The notes below the pieces were generated by a model that ran no database searches, was not told the DNA's origin, and saw only the letters and a program-made list of their open reading frames with translations. This document shows positions 1-9,028 of a DNA stretch of 61,730 nucleotides, piece by piece. A program made the translations under genes and the position numbers. This DNA is from Yinghuangia soli. Its GTDB lineage: Bacteria; Actinomycetota; Actinomycetes; Streptomycetales; Streptomycetaceae. Position 1 is the first letter of the stretch, and each line of letters starts with the position of its first letter. The stretch lies in NCBI RefSeq assembly GCF_021502675.1, contig NZ_JAKFHA010000011.1, positions 179,189 through 240,918 on the forward strand, given 5' to 3'.

Positions 1-77
1 GGGGGGCGCCGGGCGGGGCGCCGCGGGGGGGGGGCGGGGGGGGCCCCCCCCCCCCCGGGCCCGTCCGGGAGCAGCTG
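1..77. other. GC homopolymer-rich window edge
   Basis: Long runs of G followed by a long run of C, with almost no A or T. No coding pattern is visible. The G-run/C-run pair could fold, so it may be the remains of a terminator for the minus-strand gene ending at 78. Runs like this at a sequence edge are also a common assembly or read artefact, so I give it no function. Confidence 0.5.
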
Positions 78-440
78 TCAGTCCTTCTTGCGGCCGCCGT
101 CCGGGTCGGCGTCCCCGTCGTGCAGCTCGTCCTCGCGGCGCTTGAGGTCGTCCTCCCAGCGCTTGAGCATGTCCTCGTGGTCCTTGTTGCTCTTGCCGAG
201 CGAGGCGAGGAACTCGGGGTCGTCGTCCGGGGCCACGAACCGGCTCCGGGCGGCCGCGCCGCGCTTGGGGCGGCCCGCCGCGAACCAGCCGACGGCGCCG
301 AAGAGCGGGAAGAACAGGATCACGAACACCCACGCGAGCTTGGGGATGCCGCGCACGTCCTGCTCCTCGGTGCCCAGGCAGTCGATGAACGCGTAGACCA
401 CGATCGCGAAGATCACCAGGAATGGCGCGAGCCGCAGCAT
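78..440 (-). CDS. small membrane protein with PLDc_N-type (phospholipase_D-nuclease N-terminal) domain
   Basis: 120 residues. Two hydrophobic segments at about residues 3-20 and 36-54 are separated by a short polar loop, and the second ends in GWFAAGRPKR. This is the usual layout of the PLDc_N family of small actinobacterial membrane proteins. The C-terminal 60 residues are charged and helix-prone (DMLKRWEDDLKRREDEL), probably cytoplasmic. The ATG at 440 is chosen because AGGAG lies about 10 nt upstream; the reading frame stays open further upstream but has no better start. The cellular role is unknown. It is transcribed in the same direction as the DUF4139 pair, with a gap of about 120 bp. 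Confidence 0.8.
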   Translation of the reverse strand: MLRLAPFLVIFAIVVYAFIDCLGTEEQDVRGIPKLAWVFVILFFPLFGAVGWFAAGRPKRGAAARSRFVAPDDDPEFLASLGKSNKDHEDMLKRWEDDLKRREDELHDGDADPDGGRKKD

Positions 441-564
441 CGAAACAGAGCTCCTCTGGGGCTGAGCAGTACTACCGGGCAGGACGACCGGGCAAAGCTT
501 GCGCGGGCGGGGCCTGCGCGGAGAGTCCTCCCAGCCTAACCGCCCCCATGGCCGTGCACCGGTG

Positions 565-2226
565 TCACATGCCCTGCACCTTCCCGGACGCCGACAGTTC
601 GTAGACCAGCGTGATCTCACGCCGCTCACCCGGCGCAAGGGTCAACTCGTACCGCACGATCCCCTCGGCGTCGGCTCCCGCCGCCGGCGCCGGGTCGCAC
701 TCCTCGGGGCGCAGCCGCACCTCGACCGCGGACACCTCGGAGACCGGGATGCGCTCGCGCAGCACCACGGGCACCGCGGGGCCCTCGCCGGCCAGGTGCG
801 ACACGAAGACCTTCACGGTGCGCACGGTGACCGAGCGTCCGGTGAGGGCCTTGGTGGACTTGCGCTCCGAGGTGTGCCGGACCACGCGGAAGGTGTCCTC
901 GCTGCCGAACGGCAGCCGGACCTCCTCGCCCTGGCCGGCGAACTTGAGCCGGCCGCGGCCCACGAACCCGCTGGACCGGACCAGGTCGACCGGCCCCGCC
1001 AGCAGCACGTGCCCGGCCTCGTTGGGGACGTGCACGACCTTGGTGACCAGCGGCGACAGCTCGGGCGTGGCGGCGTTCTCGGTGCGCGCGGCGGCCGTGA
1101 AGGAGGTCAGGTGCACGCGGTGCGGGCGGCCGTCCGACGGCACCGTCACCGGGGTCGGCGCGGCGAGCACCCGCACTTCGCCGCCGTCGTCGACGCCGGG
1201 CAGGTCGGCCGCGTTGTCGGCGACCGCGCCGACCTTGCCGATCTCCTCCTCGCGGATGTCGACCTCGACGGTCTTCTTCTCCTCGTCGCTCTTGTCGCGC
1301 AGCGCCAGCTCGTCGTCCACCAGCGAGGGCGGTGCGGCGGCGAGGGTGGGCCGGGCGGTGGACAGCGCCAGGCGTACGCCGGTCCAGTCCTCGCCGGTGC
1401 GCTGCCACACCATCGCGTCCGCGGCGAGCGTGAGGGACGCGCCGTCTGCGGCCAGCACCGCGCGGTACGCGGGCCGCCACAGCGCGCACGGCACCAGGTG
1501 CACGACGGTCAGCTGCACCGGGCCGGGCTTCTGCGCCTCGACGACCACCTCGATCACCGCGGAAAGGCCCTCCGGCGGCTCCTCGCTCGCGGCCAGCGCG
1601 GCGCGCGCCTCGGACAGCCGGGCGGTGGCGCGCTCCTGCTCGCGGTCGATGCGGTAGAGCTCCTCGTGGCGCTCTTCCGCGGCGGCGTCGACCGCCTCCA
1701 GGCGGCCTGCCCAGTCCACGGTGTCGAAGCGCACCGCCGACGAGTCGCCTTCGATGCCGGCGAACTCGCCGAGCGCCCGCAGCAGTTCCTCGCGCGCCTG
1801 GCGTACGACGGCGAACGCCGCATCGGCGCGCTGCCGGCGCCGGGCGAGCTCGCCCAGCTCCTGCTCGAGGTCGAAGACCAGGGTGCGCAGCTTGGAGGCG
1901 TCCTCGGCGGGGGTGGGCGGTGCGACGACCGCGGCGCGCACCACGCGGGCGTCGACCACGGTCACGCCGAGGTCGCCTACGCCGGACACGTCCACGGCGT
2001 CGGCGCGCAGCGAGCGGTCCACCGCCAGCGCGGTGACCGGGCCGATGCGCAGCCGCTGCACGCCCGCGGCCACCTCGACCGTGCCGGAGCGCTCGACCTG
2101 GGCCCGGTCCTCCAGGCAGGTGACCGACGTGATGGGGAGGGCGAGCGGCGCCTTCTCGGCGGCCTCGCCGCGTTCGCTCGGCCCGCCGGGTGCGCCGGGT
2201 CGGATCGTCGTCTCGGTCACGGTCAT
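565..2226 (-). CDS. DUF4139 (mucoidy-inhibitor MuiA-like) protein, second of pair
   Basis: 553 residues. The N-terminal beta-rich DUF4140-type region (about 30-105) is followed by a long charged helical stretch (about 108-220, probably coiled coil) and a C-terminal DUF4139 domain (about 235-550). The family phrase WQRTGEDWTGVRLALSTARP sits at the start of the C-terminal domain. The start ATG at 2226 overlaps the stop of the upstream paralogue (ATGA), so the two are translationally coupled. No signal peptide is seen, so a cytoplasmic location is likely. The molecular function of the family is not established; the MuiA name comes from a mucoidy phenotype in other bacteria. Side-by-side paralogues suggest a heteromeric complex, which is inference. 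Confidence 0.85.
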   Translation of the reverse strand: MTVTETTIRPGAPGGPSERGEAAEKAPLALPITSVTCLEDRAQVERSGTVEVAAGVQRLRIGPVTALAVDRSLRADAVDVSGVGDLGVTVVDARVVRAAVVAPPTPAEDASKLRTLVFDLEQELGELARRRQRADAAFAVVRQAREELLRALGEFAGIEGDSSAVRFDTVDWAGRLEAVDAAAEERHEELYRIDREQERATARLSEARAALAASEEPPEGLSAVIEVVVEAQKPGPVQLTVVHLVPCALWRPAYRAVLAADGASLTLAADAMVWQRTGEDWTGVRLALSTARPTLAAAPPSLVDDELALRDKSDEEKKTVEVDIREEEIGKVGAVADNAADLPGVDDGGEVRVLAAPTPVTVPSDGRPHRVHLTSFTAAARTENAATPELSPLVTKVVHVPNEAGHVLLAGPVDLVRSSGFVGRGRLKFAGQGEEVRLPFGSEDTFRVVRHTSERKSTKALTGRSVTVRTVKVFVSHLAGEGPAVPVVLRERIPVSEVSAVEVRLRPEECDPAPAAGADAEGIVRYELTLAPGERREITLVYELSASGKVQGM

Positions 2227-4430
2227 GCCCTCCGGTTTCCGCCGACGACGGCCTTGCCCGCGGGGATGCGGATCTCGTAGCGGCCCACCAGGGTGCGGGT
2301 GGAGTTGGCGGGCAGCCGCAGCCGCCATACGCGGGCGCCGCGCACCAGGCGGCCGTCGCGCAGTTCGTCGTCCACGGCCCAGGCGGGTTCGGCGGCGTGC
2401 TCGTCGATCCGGACGTCCTTCTCGTCGCTGACCGGCACGCGTTCGAGCACCTCCACGGCGATCTCGCGGGACAGGTGGTTCGCGAGGTCGATCTCGACGC
2501 GGTGGTCGAGCACCGTGGTGCGGTTGCCGAGGCCTGCGGTCGACTCGCGCATGTGGGTGCGCCGGGCGACCTGGACGCTCTCCACCACGCCGACGCCCAC
2601 CCGCTGGCGTTCGCCCGGGGCGAGGGTCGGCAGCGGCACGGTGGTGAGGAACTCGCCGCCCACGCTGACGTCCGCGGGCCCGGCGAGCAGCGCGTGCGGC
2701 GACGCGTTGGTCACGTGCACGGTGCCGAACACCGACTCGTCGATCGAGGGCACGCACACGAACTGCGGTTCCAGGCCCACCTCGACGGTGCATACGGGAA
2801 CGGTGTGCCAGGCGCCGTCCGCCTCGACGTCGGCCGGTGCGGCGACCTCGAACCGGTAGTCGTACGAGCCGGCCGAGGTGCGCACCAGCACCGCATGCGC
2901 GGGCAGCGGCAGGTAGGACACCGACGCGGCCCGGCGCCGGTACTCCTCGGCGGCCAGGTCCGCGCCGCCCGACGCGCGCAACTTGCCGCGCCCGGCGGGC
3001 TCGTCGGGGCCGGCCAGGACCAGGCCCGCGTAGTCGAGCAGGTCCGCGCCGGGCGTCGGCGGGCCCAGGTCGGGCTCCGGCGCGAAGCCGGCGGACAGTT
3101 CGGCGAGCGGCGGCGCGCCGCCGTAGGCCATGGTGTCCGCTGCCTCGGCCCGGGCTGCGGCGCCGGGGGCGGCCCGGCGGCGGGCCATGCGCGGTGCCGG
3201 GGCCGCTTGCGCGGGCGGCGGGGGCGGTGCGCCGCCGGGCTGCGGCATGGCGGATCCGGGGGCGATGGGCATCGGCGGCATCGCCATCATCGGAGCGGGC
3301 GGCGGGATGGGGCTGCGCTGCTCGTCCTGCCAGTACGCGCCGTCCGGCGGCCCGCCGGGGCCTCCGAAGGCCGGGACCGCCGCGAACGTGCCGGTCCGGT
3401 AGAGGTCTTCGCTGTCCGCGGCGCCGGCCGCGAGCGCGACCCCCGAGTAGCGGGGCGGGCGCTTGGCCGCGGCGGTGTCGTACCCGCCGAACAACTCGTC
3501 GAGGCCGACCGGGGGTTCGCGCCATCCGGACGGGGCGGGGGCGGCCTGGCGGCGGCCGATGCGCAGGGACCGCAGCTCGGGCAGGTCGGTACGCCGGTCG
3601 AGGTCGGCCGTCGACAGTGCGAGGCGCACCGCGGACCAGTCCTCGCCGGTGCGCTGGGCGACGGCGGCGCGCATCACCAGCGTGCCGGAGGTCATCGCGG
3701 TGTCGAGCCGCAGCTGGTACATCGGCACCCAGCAGGCGCCCGGCACCTGGTACTCCAGGTCCACGACCACGTCGGCGGCGTCCTGGACGGCGTCGGGCAG
3801 GTCGAGGGTGAGGACGGCGGCGCCGGTGGTGCGGCTCTGCTCGGTGCGCAGTGCGCCGGACGCCTCCTGGAGCCGGTGCGCGGCGACCTGGGCTTCGTGG
3901 TCGGCTCGGCGGCATTCCTCGTCGAGCGCCTGCAGGCGCCCGTGCAGCACGTCGAGCCGGTCGGCGACGAAGGCGGCGAGGGCGAGGACCGGTTCGACCG
4001 CGGCGGGCCGCGGGTACGGGTCCTCGCGGCGCGGCTTGGCGGGCACCGCGCGCAGGGCGGCGACCGTGTCGATGTCCGCGGCGAGCCGCTTGCGCCGCGC
4101 GGTGAGCTTCGCGGCGGCCTCGAAGGCCTCGTCGCGGATCCGCCGCAGCCGGGGCAGGTCCGCGGCCTCGACCACGACCGCCTCGATCCGCGGCCGCACG
4201 TCGGCGACCCGCAGCCCGGCCGGCCCGGACACGATGCTGCCGCGCAGCGACGGCGCCGAGGCGGACAGCGGCACGTCCCCCACCCGGATCCGCAGCTCGC
4301 CGCGATGCCCGGCAGGCAGCACGAACCGCGCCCGCCGCGTGCACACGGCCCCGCGCGCATAGACGACGACCGCATCGAGAACGGACTCCAGCGCCCGCCC
4401 CGACACGTCCGATTCGACCGCGACGACCAT
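2223..4430 (-). CDS. DUF4139 (mucoidy-inhibitor MuiA-like) protein, first of pair, with low-complexity insert
   Basis: 735 residues. It has the same DUF4140 - helical - DUF4139 plan as the downstream gene, including QRTGEDWSAVRLALSTADL. It is longer because of a Pro/Gly/Met/Ala-rich insertion at about residues 345-445 (PPPAPMMAMPPMPIAPG is typical) that interrupts the C-terminal domain and is probably disordered. The ATG at 4430 is preceded by GGAGG with about 6 nt spacing. It shares a 165-bp divergent region with mqnL. The stop overlaps the start of the next gene, so the two form one operon. The function is unknown. Confidence 0.85.
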   Translation of the reverse strand: MVVAVESDVSGRALESVLDAVVVYARGAVCTRRARFVLPAGHRGELRIRVGDVPLSASAPSLRGSIVSGPAGLRVADVRPRIEAVVVEAADLPRLRRIRDEAFEAAAKLTARRKRLAADIDTVAALRAVPAKPRREDPYPRPAAVEPVLALAAFVADRLDVLHGRLQALDEECRRADHEAQVAAHRLQEASGALRTEQSRTTGAAVLTLDLPDAVQDAADVVVDLEYQVPGACWVPMYQLRLDTAMTSGTLVMRAAVAQRTGEDWSAVRLALSTADLDRRTDLPELRSLRIGRRQAAPAPSGWREPPVGLDELFGGYDTAAAKRPPRYSGVALAAGAADSEDLYRTGTFAAVPAFGGPGGPPDGAYWQDEQRSPIPPPAPMMAMPPMPIAPGSAMPQPGGAPPPPPAQAAPAPRMARRRAAPGAAARAEAADTMAYGGAPPLAELSAGFAPEPDLGPPTPGADLLDYAGLVLAGPDEPAGRGKLRASGGADLAAEEYRRRAASVSYLPLPAHAVLVRTSAGSYDYRFEVAAPADVEADGAWHTVPVCTVEVGLEPQFVCVPSIDESVFGTVHVTNASPHALLAGPADVSVGGEFLTTVPLPTLAPGERQRVGVGVVESVQVARRTHMRESTAGLGNRTTVLDHRVEIDLANHLSREIAVEVLERVPVSDEKDVRIDEHAAEPAWAVDDELRDGRLVRGARVWRLRLPANSTRTLVGRYEIRIPAGKAVVGGNRRA

Positions 4431-4582
4431 GTACGTCCTCCCCGAGGTGTGGCGGTGGCAACCAACGTAGAGGAGTCCGGAGGCCCCCGCTGCTTTCCCA
4501 CGCAGCCCCGCCTCCCGCCTTGCGCGGAGTGCTCGCCGCGCGGCCGGGTGATGCCGCCGCGGTTCGGGGAGCGGGTGTGACC

Positions 4583-4588
4583 GATACT
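4583..4588 (+). promoter_or_regulatory. putative -10 of a leaderless mqnL transcript
   Basis: GATACT lies 7 nt before the mqnL ATG at 4596, and no Shine-Dalgarno sequence is visible in front of that ATG. Transcription starting 7 nt after a -10 box would begin at the A of ATG. The same arrangement recurs at several other genes in this window (see findings). No good -35 is seen. Confidence 0.4.
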
Positions 4589-4595
4589 GGGTCGC

Positions 4596-6047
4596 ATGGC
4601 ATACGGGACCTTGCGCGCTTTCCTCAAGGCTTTGGAGAAGGAGGGCGACCTGCGGCGCATCCGCGTCGAGGTGGACCCGTACCTGGAGGTCGGCGAGATC
4701 ACCGACCGGGTCAACAAGGCCGGCGGGCCCGCGCTGCTGTTCGAGAACGTGCGCGGCAGCTCGATGCCGCTGGCGATGAACGTGTTCGGCACCGACCGGC
4801 GGATGCTCAAGGCGCTCGGCCTCAAGTCGTACGCGGAGATCTCCGACAAGATCGGCGGACTGCTCAAGCCCGAGCTGCCGCAGGGCTTCTCCGGGCTGCG
4901 CGAGGCGTTCGGCAAGCTCGGGTCGGTGGCGCACATCCCGCCCAAGAAGGTGACCGCCGCGCCGTGCCAGGAGGTCGTGCTCAAGGGCGGCGACGTCGAC
5001 CTCGGTGCGATCCCCGCACTGCACACCTGGCCCGAGGACGGCGGCTCGTTCTACAACCTGGGCCTGACGCACACCAAGGACCCGGACACCGGCGTGCGGA
5101 ACCTGGGCCTGTACCGGCTGCAGCGGCACGACGACCGCACGATCGGCATGCACTGGCAGATCCACAAGGACTCGCGCAACCACTACCAGGTGGCCGCGCG
5201 GCGCGGTGAGCGGCTGCCGGTGGCGATCGCGTTCGGCTGCCCGCCCGCGGTGACGTACGCGGCGACCGCGCCGCTGCCCGGCGACATCGACGAGTACCTG
5301 TTCGCCGGCTTCGTGCAGGGCAAGCGGGTGGAGATGGTCGACTGCAAGACCGTCCCGCTGCAGGTGCCGGCCGAGGCCGAGGTGGTGCTTGAGGGCTGGC
5401 TGGAGCCCGGCGAGATGCGCGACGAGGGCCCGTTCGGCGACCACACCGGCTTCTATACGCCGATGGAGCCGTTCCCGGCGCTGACCATCGACTGCGTGAC
5501 GATGCGCAAGGACCCGGTGCTGCAGTCGATCGTGGTGGGCCGGCCGCCGACCGAGGACGGGCCGCTGGGCAAGGCCACCGAGCGGTTCTTCCTGCCGCTC
5601 CTCAAGATCATCGTGCCGGACATCGTGGACTACGACCTCCCCGAGGCCGGCGGCTTCCACAACTGTGCGATCGTCTCGATCGACAAGAAGTACCCGAAGC
5701 ACGCGCAGAAGGTGATGCACGCCATCTGGGGTGCGCACATGATGTCGCTGACCAAGTTGATCGTGGTCGTCGACTCGGACTGCGACGTGCACGACTACCA
5801 CGAGGTCGCGTGGCGGGCGTTCGGCAACGTCGACTACGCGCGCGACCTCAGCATCGTGGAGGGCCCGGTCGACCACCTCGACCACGCGTCGTACCAGCAG
5901 TTCTGGGGCGGCAAGGCGGGCATCGACGCGACCCGCAAGCTGCCCGAGGAGGGCTACACGCGCGACGGCGGATGGCCCGAGATGGTGGCCTCGGACCCGG
6001 CCACGGCCGCACGGGTGACGCAGCGTTGGAAGGAATACGGGCTGTGA
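4596..6047 (+). CDS. mqnL: menaquinone biosynthesis UbiD-type decarboxylase (MqnL)
   Basis: 483 residues, normal for the UbiD family. These enzymes use prenylated FMN to remove the ring carboxylate, here most likely from prenylated 1,4-dihydroxy-6-naphthoate in the futalosine menaquinone pathway. The UbiD signature EMRDEGPFGDHTGFYTP is intact, as is the upstream INKAGGPALLFENVRG-type segment. It overlaps the UbiA prenyltransferase by four bases (GTGA), and the UbiX flavin prenyltransferase that makes its cofactor lies 3 kb downstream. The presence of mqnA, mqnC and mqnE nearby makes menaquinone, not ubiquinone, the product. The protein is cytoplasmic. The start is leaderless-like, as described for 4583-4588. 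Confidence 0.9.
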   Translation: MAYGTLRAFLKALEKEGDLRRIRVEVDPYLEVGEITDRVNKAGGPALLFENVRGSSMPLAMNVFGTDRRMLKALGLKSYAEISDKIGGLLKPELPQGFSGLREAFGKLGSVAHIPPKKVTAAPCQEVVLKGGDVDLGAIPALHTWPEDGGSFYNLGLTHTKDPDTGVRNLGLYRLQRHDDRTIGMHWQIHKDSRNHYQVAARRGERLPVAIAFGCPPAVTYAATAPLPGDIDEYLFAGFVQGKRVEMVDCKTVPLQVPAEAEVVLEGWLEPGEMRDEGPFGDHTGFYTPMEPFPALTIDCVTMRKDPVLQSIVVGRPPTEDGPLGKATERFFLPLLKIIVPDIVDYDLPEAGGFHNCAIVSIDKKYPKHAQKVMHAIWGAHMMSLTKLIVVVDSDCDVHDYHEVAWRAFGNVDYARDLSIVEGPVDHLDHASYQQFWGGKAGIDATRKLPEEGYTRDGGWPEMVASDPATAARVTQRWKEYGL

Positions 6048-6964
6048 GTTCGGCTGCCGCTTTCCCCACCCCGTCGGACGACAGCTCTGCCGACAGCAGA
6101 GTCCGGTCGTTCCTGCGGCTGGTGATGATCGAGCACTCGGTCTTCGCGCTGCCGTTCGCGTACATCGCGGCGCTGACCGCGATGTTCGAGGTGAACGGGC
6201 ATCTGCACTACTGGGAGCTGTTCCTGGTCACCGTCGCGATGGTGGGCCTGCGGACGTTTGCGATGGCGTGCAACCGCATCATCGACCGGGAGATCGACGC
6301 CCGGAACCCGCGGACCGCGACGCGCGAGCTGGTGACCGGCAAGGTGTCGGTGCGCACCGCGTGGACCGGTGCGCTGGTCGCGCTGTTCTTCTACCTGGTC
6401 GCGGCGGCGCTGCTGAACCCGCTGTGCTTCGCGCTCGCGCCGCTGGCCGTCGTGCCGATGGTGGTCTATCCGTACGGCAAGCGGTTCACGAACGTGCCGC
6501 ACGCGATCCTGGGCTTCGCGCAGGCGATCGGGCCGATCGGCGCGTGGATCGCGGTGACCGGCGAGTGGTCGTGGGACGCGGTGGTGCTGGGCCTCGCGGT
6601 GGGCACCTGGATCGGCGGCTTCGACCTGATCTTCGGCTGCCAGGACGTGGCCGCGGACCGCGCCGAGGGCGTGAAGAGCGTGCCGGCCCGCTGGGGCATC
6701 GCGAACGCGCTGTACGCCTCGCGCATCACGCACGTGGTCACCACGGTGCTGTTCATCTGGTTCGGGGTGCTGACCGGGGCCGGGTTCTTCTGGTGGCTGG
6801 GTCTGCTGATCGTGGCCGCGGCGTTCGTCTACGAGCACTCGCTGGTCAAGCCGGACGACCTGTCCAAGCTGAACCGGGCGTTCTTCACCACGAACGGCTT
6901 CATCGGCATCGCGCTGTTCGTGTGCGCGCTGCTCGACCTGGTGGTCCGCGGCCTGCGGCCCTGA
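6044..6964 (+). CDS. mqnP: UbiA-family prenyltransferase for menaquinone (MqnP)
   Basis: 306 residues, polytopic membrane protein. It has both Asp-rich motifs of UbiA enzymes: NRIIDREIDARN (about residues 77-88) and DLIFGCQDVAADR (about 193-205), which bind Mg-diphosphate. It should attach the polyprenyl chain to 1,4-dihydroxy-6-naphthoate, giving the substrate of MqnL. The GTG start at 6044 overlaps the mqnL stop (GTGA), and GGAAGGA lies about 10 nt upstream, so the two are coupled. A strong hairpin follows the gene. The prenyl donor probably comes from the synthase at 60339-61337. Confidence 0.92.
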   Translation: MSSAAAFPTPSDDSSADSRVRSFLRLVMIEHSVFALPFAYIAALTAMFEVNGHLHYWELFLVTVAMVGLRTFAMACNRIIDREIDARNPRTATRELVTGKVSVRTAWTGALVALFFYLVAAALLNPLCFALAPLAVVPMVVYPYGKRFTNVPHAILGFAQAIGPIGAWIAVTGEWSWDAVVLGLAVGTWIGGFDLIFGCQDVAADRAEGVKSVPARWGIANALYASRITHVVTTVLFIWFGVLTGAGFFWWLGLLIVAAAFVYEHSLVKPDDLSKLNRAFFTTNGFIGIALFVCALLDLVVRGLRP

Positions 6965-6980
6965 CCCTGCGTTCCGCACG

Positions 6981-7014
6981 ACGGCCCGCCTCCGGAGCTC
7001 CGGGGGCGGGCCGT
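6981..7014. terminator. strong hairpin terminator after mqnP
   Basis: The arms ACGGCCCGCC and GGCGGGCCGT pair perfectly around an inner palindrome CCGGAGCTCCGG. There is no T tract, as is usual in high-GC actinobacteria. It lies between convergent genes and can serve both strands. Confidence 0.8.
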
Positions 7015-7022
7015 TCGCGTTT

Positions 7023-7085
7023 CCAGGCAGACCAGGCAGACCGGGCAGACCAGGCAGACCGGGCGGGTCAGGCGGGTCAGGCGGC
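7023..7085. repeat. 9-bp tandem repeat, seven copies
   Basis: Seven consecutive 9-bp units, starting as CCAGGCAGA and drifting to CCGGGCGGG and TCAGGCGGG. The array runs over the stop codon (7077-7079) of the minus-strand lipoprotein gene. It therefore lies mostly in that gene's 3' untranslated region and in its last three codons. Confidence 0.8.
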
Positions 7086-8117
7086 TGCGCCGGCGCCCGG
7101 GCCGTCGTCCCCGTCCTCGTAGTCGTCGTAGTCGCCGTCCCCGAAGCCCCCGCCGAAGAAGTCCTCCATGATCGCCTTCATGTCGACGGTCTGCTCCTTC
7201 GGCGGGGCCTTGACGGTGCTGTCCCCGTCGAGGGCCGAATAGCGGGTGTCGATCGACGTGTCGACCTTGCCGTCGTTGTCGTCGTCGGAGGTGAAGCGGA
7301 CCGGCAGCGGGGTGCCGCGGGTGGGGATGTACATGGTCTCCACCCAGCTTTCGCCGTCCTCGTCGTAGCTGCGGATCAGCGGGATGACGTCGATGCCGTC
7401 GATGCGCACGGCGTCGCCGACGGAGAGCTTGACGTCGTCTTCGTCCGCGTATTCGTAGTCGTCGGGCATGTCGCTGCCACCGATGAACGAGCTGCCCAGC
7501 AGCCAGTCGAAGGAGCCGACGCTGAGGCCGGACTCGCCGGCCTTGGACTTGAGGTACTTGCCCTCGGTGAGCTTGCCGAATTCGAGGAACGACTCGCTGC
7601 CTTCGTCGTCGTCCGCGTCGTAGTCGGGCGCCTTCTTGGCGGTCTCGTAGAGCGTCGCGTACGTGCCGTCCTCGAACTTGGTGTACTCGGTCCCGGCGAT
7701 CGTGAGGACGTGGATGTCGCTGCGGTCCAGCGTGAGGGACGCCTCGCTGTCCCCGGAGGCCGTGACCCGGGTCGAACCGGAGACCGGGACGCCGTACATG
7801 TGCCCCTTGAACTCGGTGCGCACGCCGCGGGTCTCGCTGTCCGCCTTGGCGACCCGCTTCATGAGGTCTTCCGCGGATATGCCGGTGTTGGCGTCGCCGG
7901 TGTTGCCGACCGGGGACCGGGCGGCCTGGCGGGCGTCGGCGGCCCAGCCGTTCGCGGCGCCGCCGCATGCGGTGGCCAGGAAGGCGAGCGGCAGCAGGGC
8001 GATCGCGGCGGGCCGCAGCCGGCCGCTGCGTATGCCGGTTCTCGGCGCAGACGGGGACGGCGACGACGACGGGGACGACGGCGCGGGCGAGGAGGACGGG
8101 GCGGGCTGGGCGGGCAA
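7077..8117 (-). CDS. acidic lipoprotein of unknown function (LppX/LprG-like layout possible)
   Basis: 346 residues from a TTG at 8117 preceded by GGAGG with 6 nt spacing. A GTG at 8165 would add 16 residues and overlap the rhomboid stop, but it has no ribosome site. A lipobox FLATAC (Cys about 51) follows a hydrophobic stretch, and an unusually long Ser/Pro-rich segment precedes it. After the Cys come a beta-rich domain (GTEYTKFEDGTYATLYE) and a very acidic tail (GDGDYDDYEDGDDG). It is probably anchored on the outer face of the membrane. Size and fold hints resemble mycobacterial LppX/LprG-type lipid-binding lipoproteins, but I cannot confirm this. It is downstream of and probably co-transcribed with the rhomboid protease. 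Confidence 0.75.
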   Translation of the reverse strand: MPAQPAPSSSPAPSSPSSSPSPSAPRTGIRSGRLRPAAIALLPLAFLATACGGAANGWAADARQAARSPVGNTGDANTGISAEDLMKRVAKADSETRGVRTEFKGHMYGVPVSGSTRVTASGDSEASLTLDRSDIHVLTIAGTEYTKFEDGTYATLYETAKKAPDYDADDDEGSESFLEFGKLTEGKYLKSKAGESGLSVGSFDWLLGSSFIGGSDMPDDYEYADEDDVKLSVGDAVRIDGIDVIPLIRSYDEDGESWVETMYIPTRGTPLPVRFTSDDDNDGKVDTSIDTRYSALDGDSTVKAPPKEQTVDMKAIMEDFFGGGFGDGDYDDYEDGDDGPGAGAAA

Positions 8118-8161
8118 GGACGTCCTCCGGGGAACAGGGCGGGTCGGATGGTTCGGGGCGT

Positions 8162-8836
8162 TCACAGCAGGCCGAGGTCCTTGAGTTCCTCGGACAGCGG
8201 GCGGGGCCCGGCGGCTGCTGCGCGCGGGGTGCCGCCGGACGGCCGGGCTGGCGCGTCCGGGCGGCGGCGGAAGAGGTAGGCGGCGGCGACGCCGCCCGCG
8301 AAGCCGCCGAGGTGGGCCTGCCACGACACGCCGGACGCGGTCGGCAGCGCGCCCCACAGCATGGACCAGCCGAAGATCGCGGTGAGCACGAAGGCGAGCA
8401 GGACGTCCCGGATGCGCCGGTCGAAGAAGCCGCGCACCAGGAGGTAGCCGAAGTAGCCGAACACCAGGCCGCTGGCGCCCACGGTGATCGAGCCGGACGG
8501 CGAGGCCAGCCAGATCCCCAGCCCGCCGACCACCATGATCACCAGGCTGACCCAGGCGAACCGGCCTGCGCCGCGGGTGGCGGCCAGGAAGCCGAGCACG
8601 GCCAGGCCGAGGGTGTTGGCGATCAGGTGCGGGAAGCCGGTGTGCAGGAACTGCGCGGTGAACAGGTCCGGCCACAGCTCGCCCGTATCGCGCGGGGTGA
8701 TGCCGTGCTGCAGGAGCGAATCGCCGGTGGCCAGGTTCCAGAACTGCAGGGCCCACATGACGGCGAGCAGTGCCGCGATCGTGGCGAAGGCGGTCGTCAG
8801 GCCCCGGAACGGGACCGGGGACGGAAGCGGTGACAC
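8162..8836 (-). CDS. rhomboid-family intramembrane serine protease
   Basis: 224 residues with about six membrane segments. It has the rhomboid features HTGFPHLIANTLGL (His/Asn of the oxyanion region), GASGLVFGY with the catalytic Ser at about 122, and AHLGGFAGG with the catalytic His at about 175. It cleaves membrane-protein substrates within the bilayer; the substrate is unknown. GTG at 8836 is chosen because GGAGG sits 5-6 nt upstream. It is followed within 45 bp by the lipoprotein gene on the same strand. Only about 190 bp separate it from the divergent mqnM. Confidence 0.9.
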   Translation of the reverse strand: MSPLPSPVPFRGLTTAFATIAALLAVMWALQFWNLATGDSLLQHGITPRDTGELWPDLFTAQFLHTGFPHLIANTLGLAVLGFLAATRGAGRFAWVSLVIMVVGGLGIWLASPSGSITVGASGLVFGYFGYLLVRGFFDRRIRDVLLAFVLTAIFGWSMLWGALPTASGVSWQAHLGGFAGGVAAAYLFRRRPDAPARPSGGTPRAAAAGPRPLSEELKDLGLL

Positions 8837-9028
8837 CGCGGCCTCCAAGCGGGGGGAGGGGACCGCCCCCCCGGCGGCCCCGTGCCCCCCAGTCCAGCGG
8901 TCCGGGTGGTTTCCGGTCAACAGCCGATCGGCCGCGGGCTGCTTTGCTGTTCCGTTTTGCCGGGGTTTGCTCGGGCGTGTGCCAGGGGGTGGCGGGCGGG
9001 CCCGGGCTGGGGTTGGGAGAATGGCGCC

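Noticed and set aside
565-5885. Very long open frames on the minus strand extending over mqnL
   Set aside because: They are GC-driven extensions of real genes. The translated extra parts are Arg/Pro/Ala-rich, lack ribosome sites and run antisense to a clear UbiD gene.
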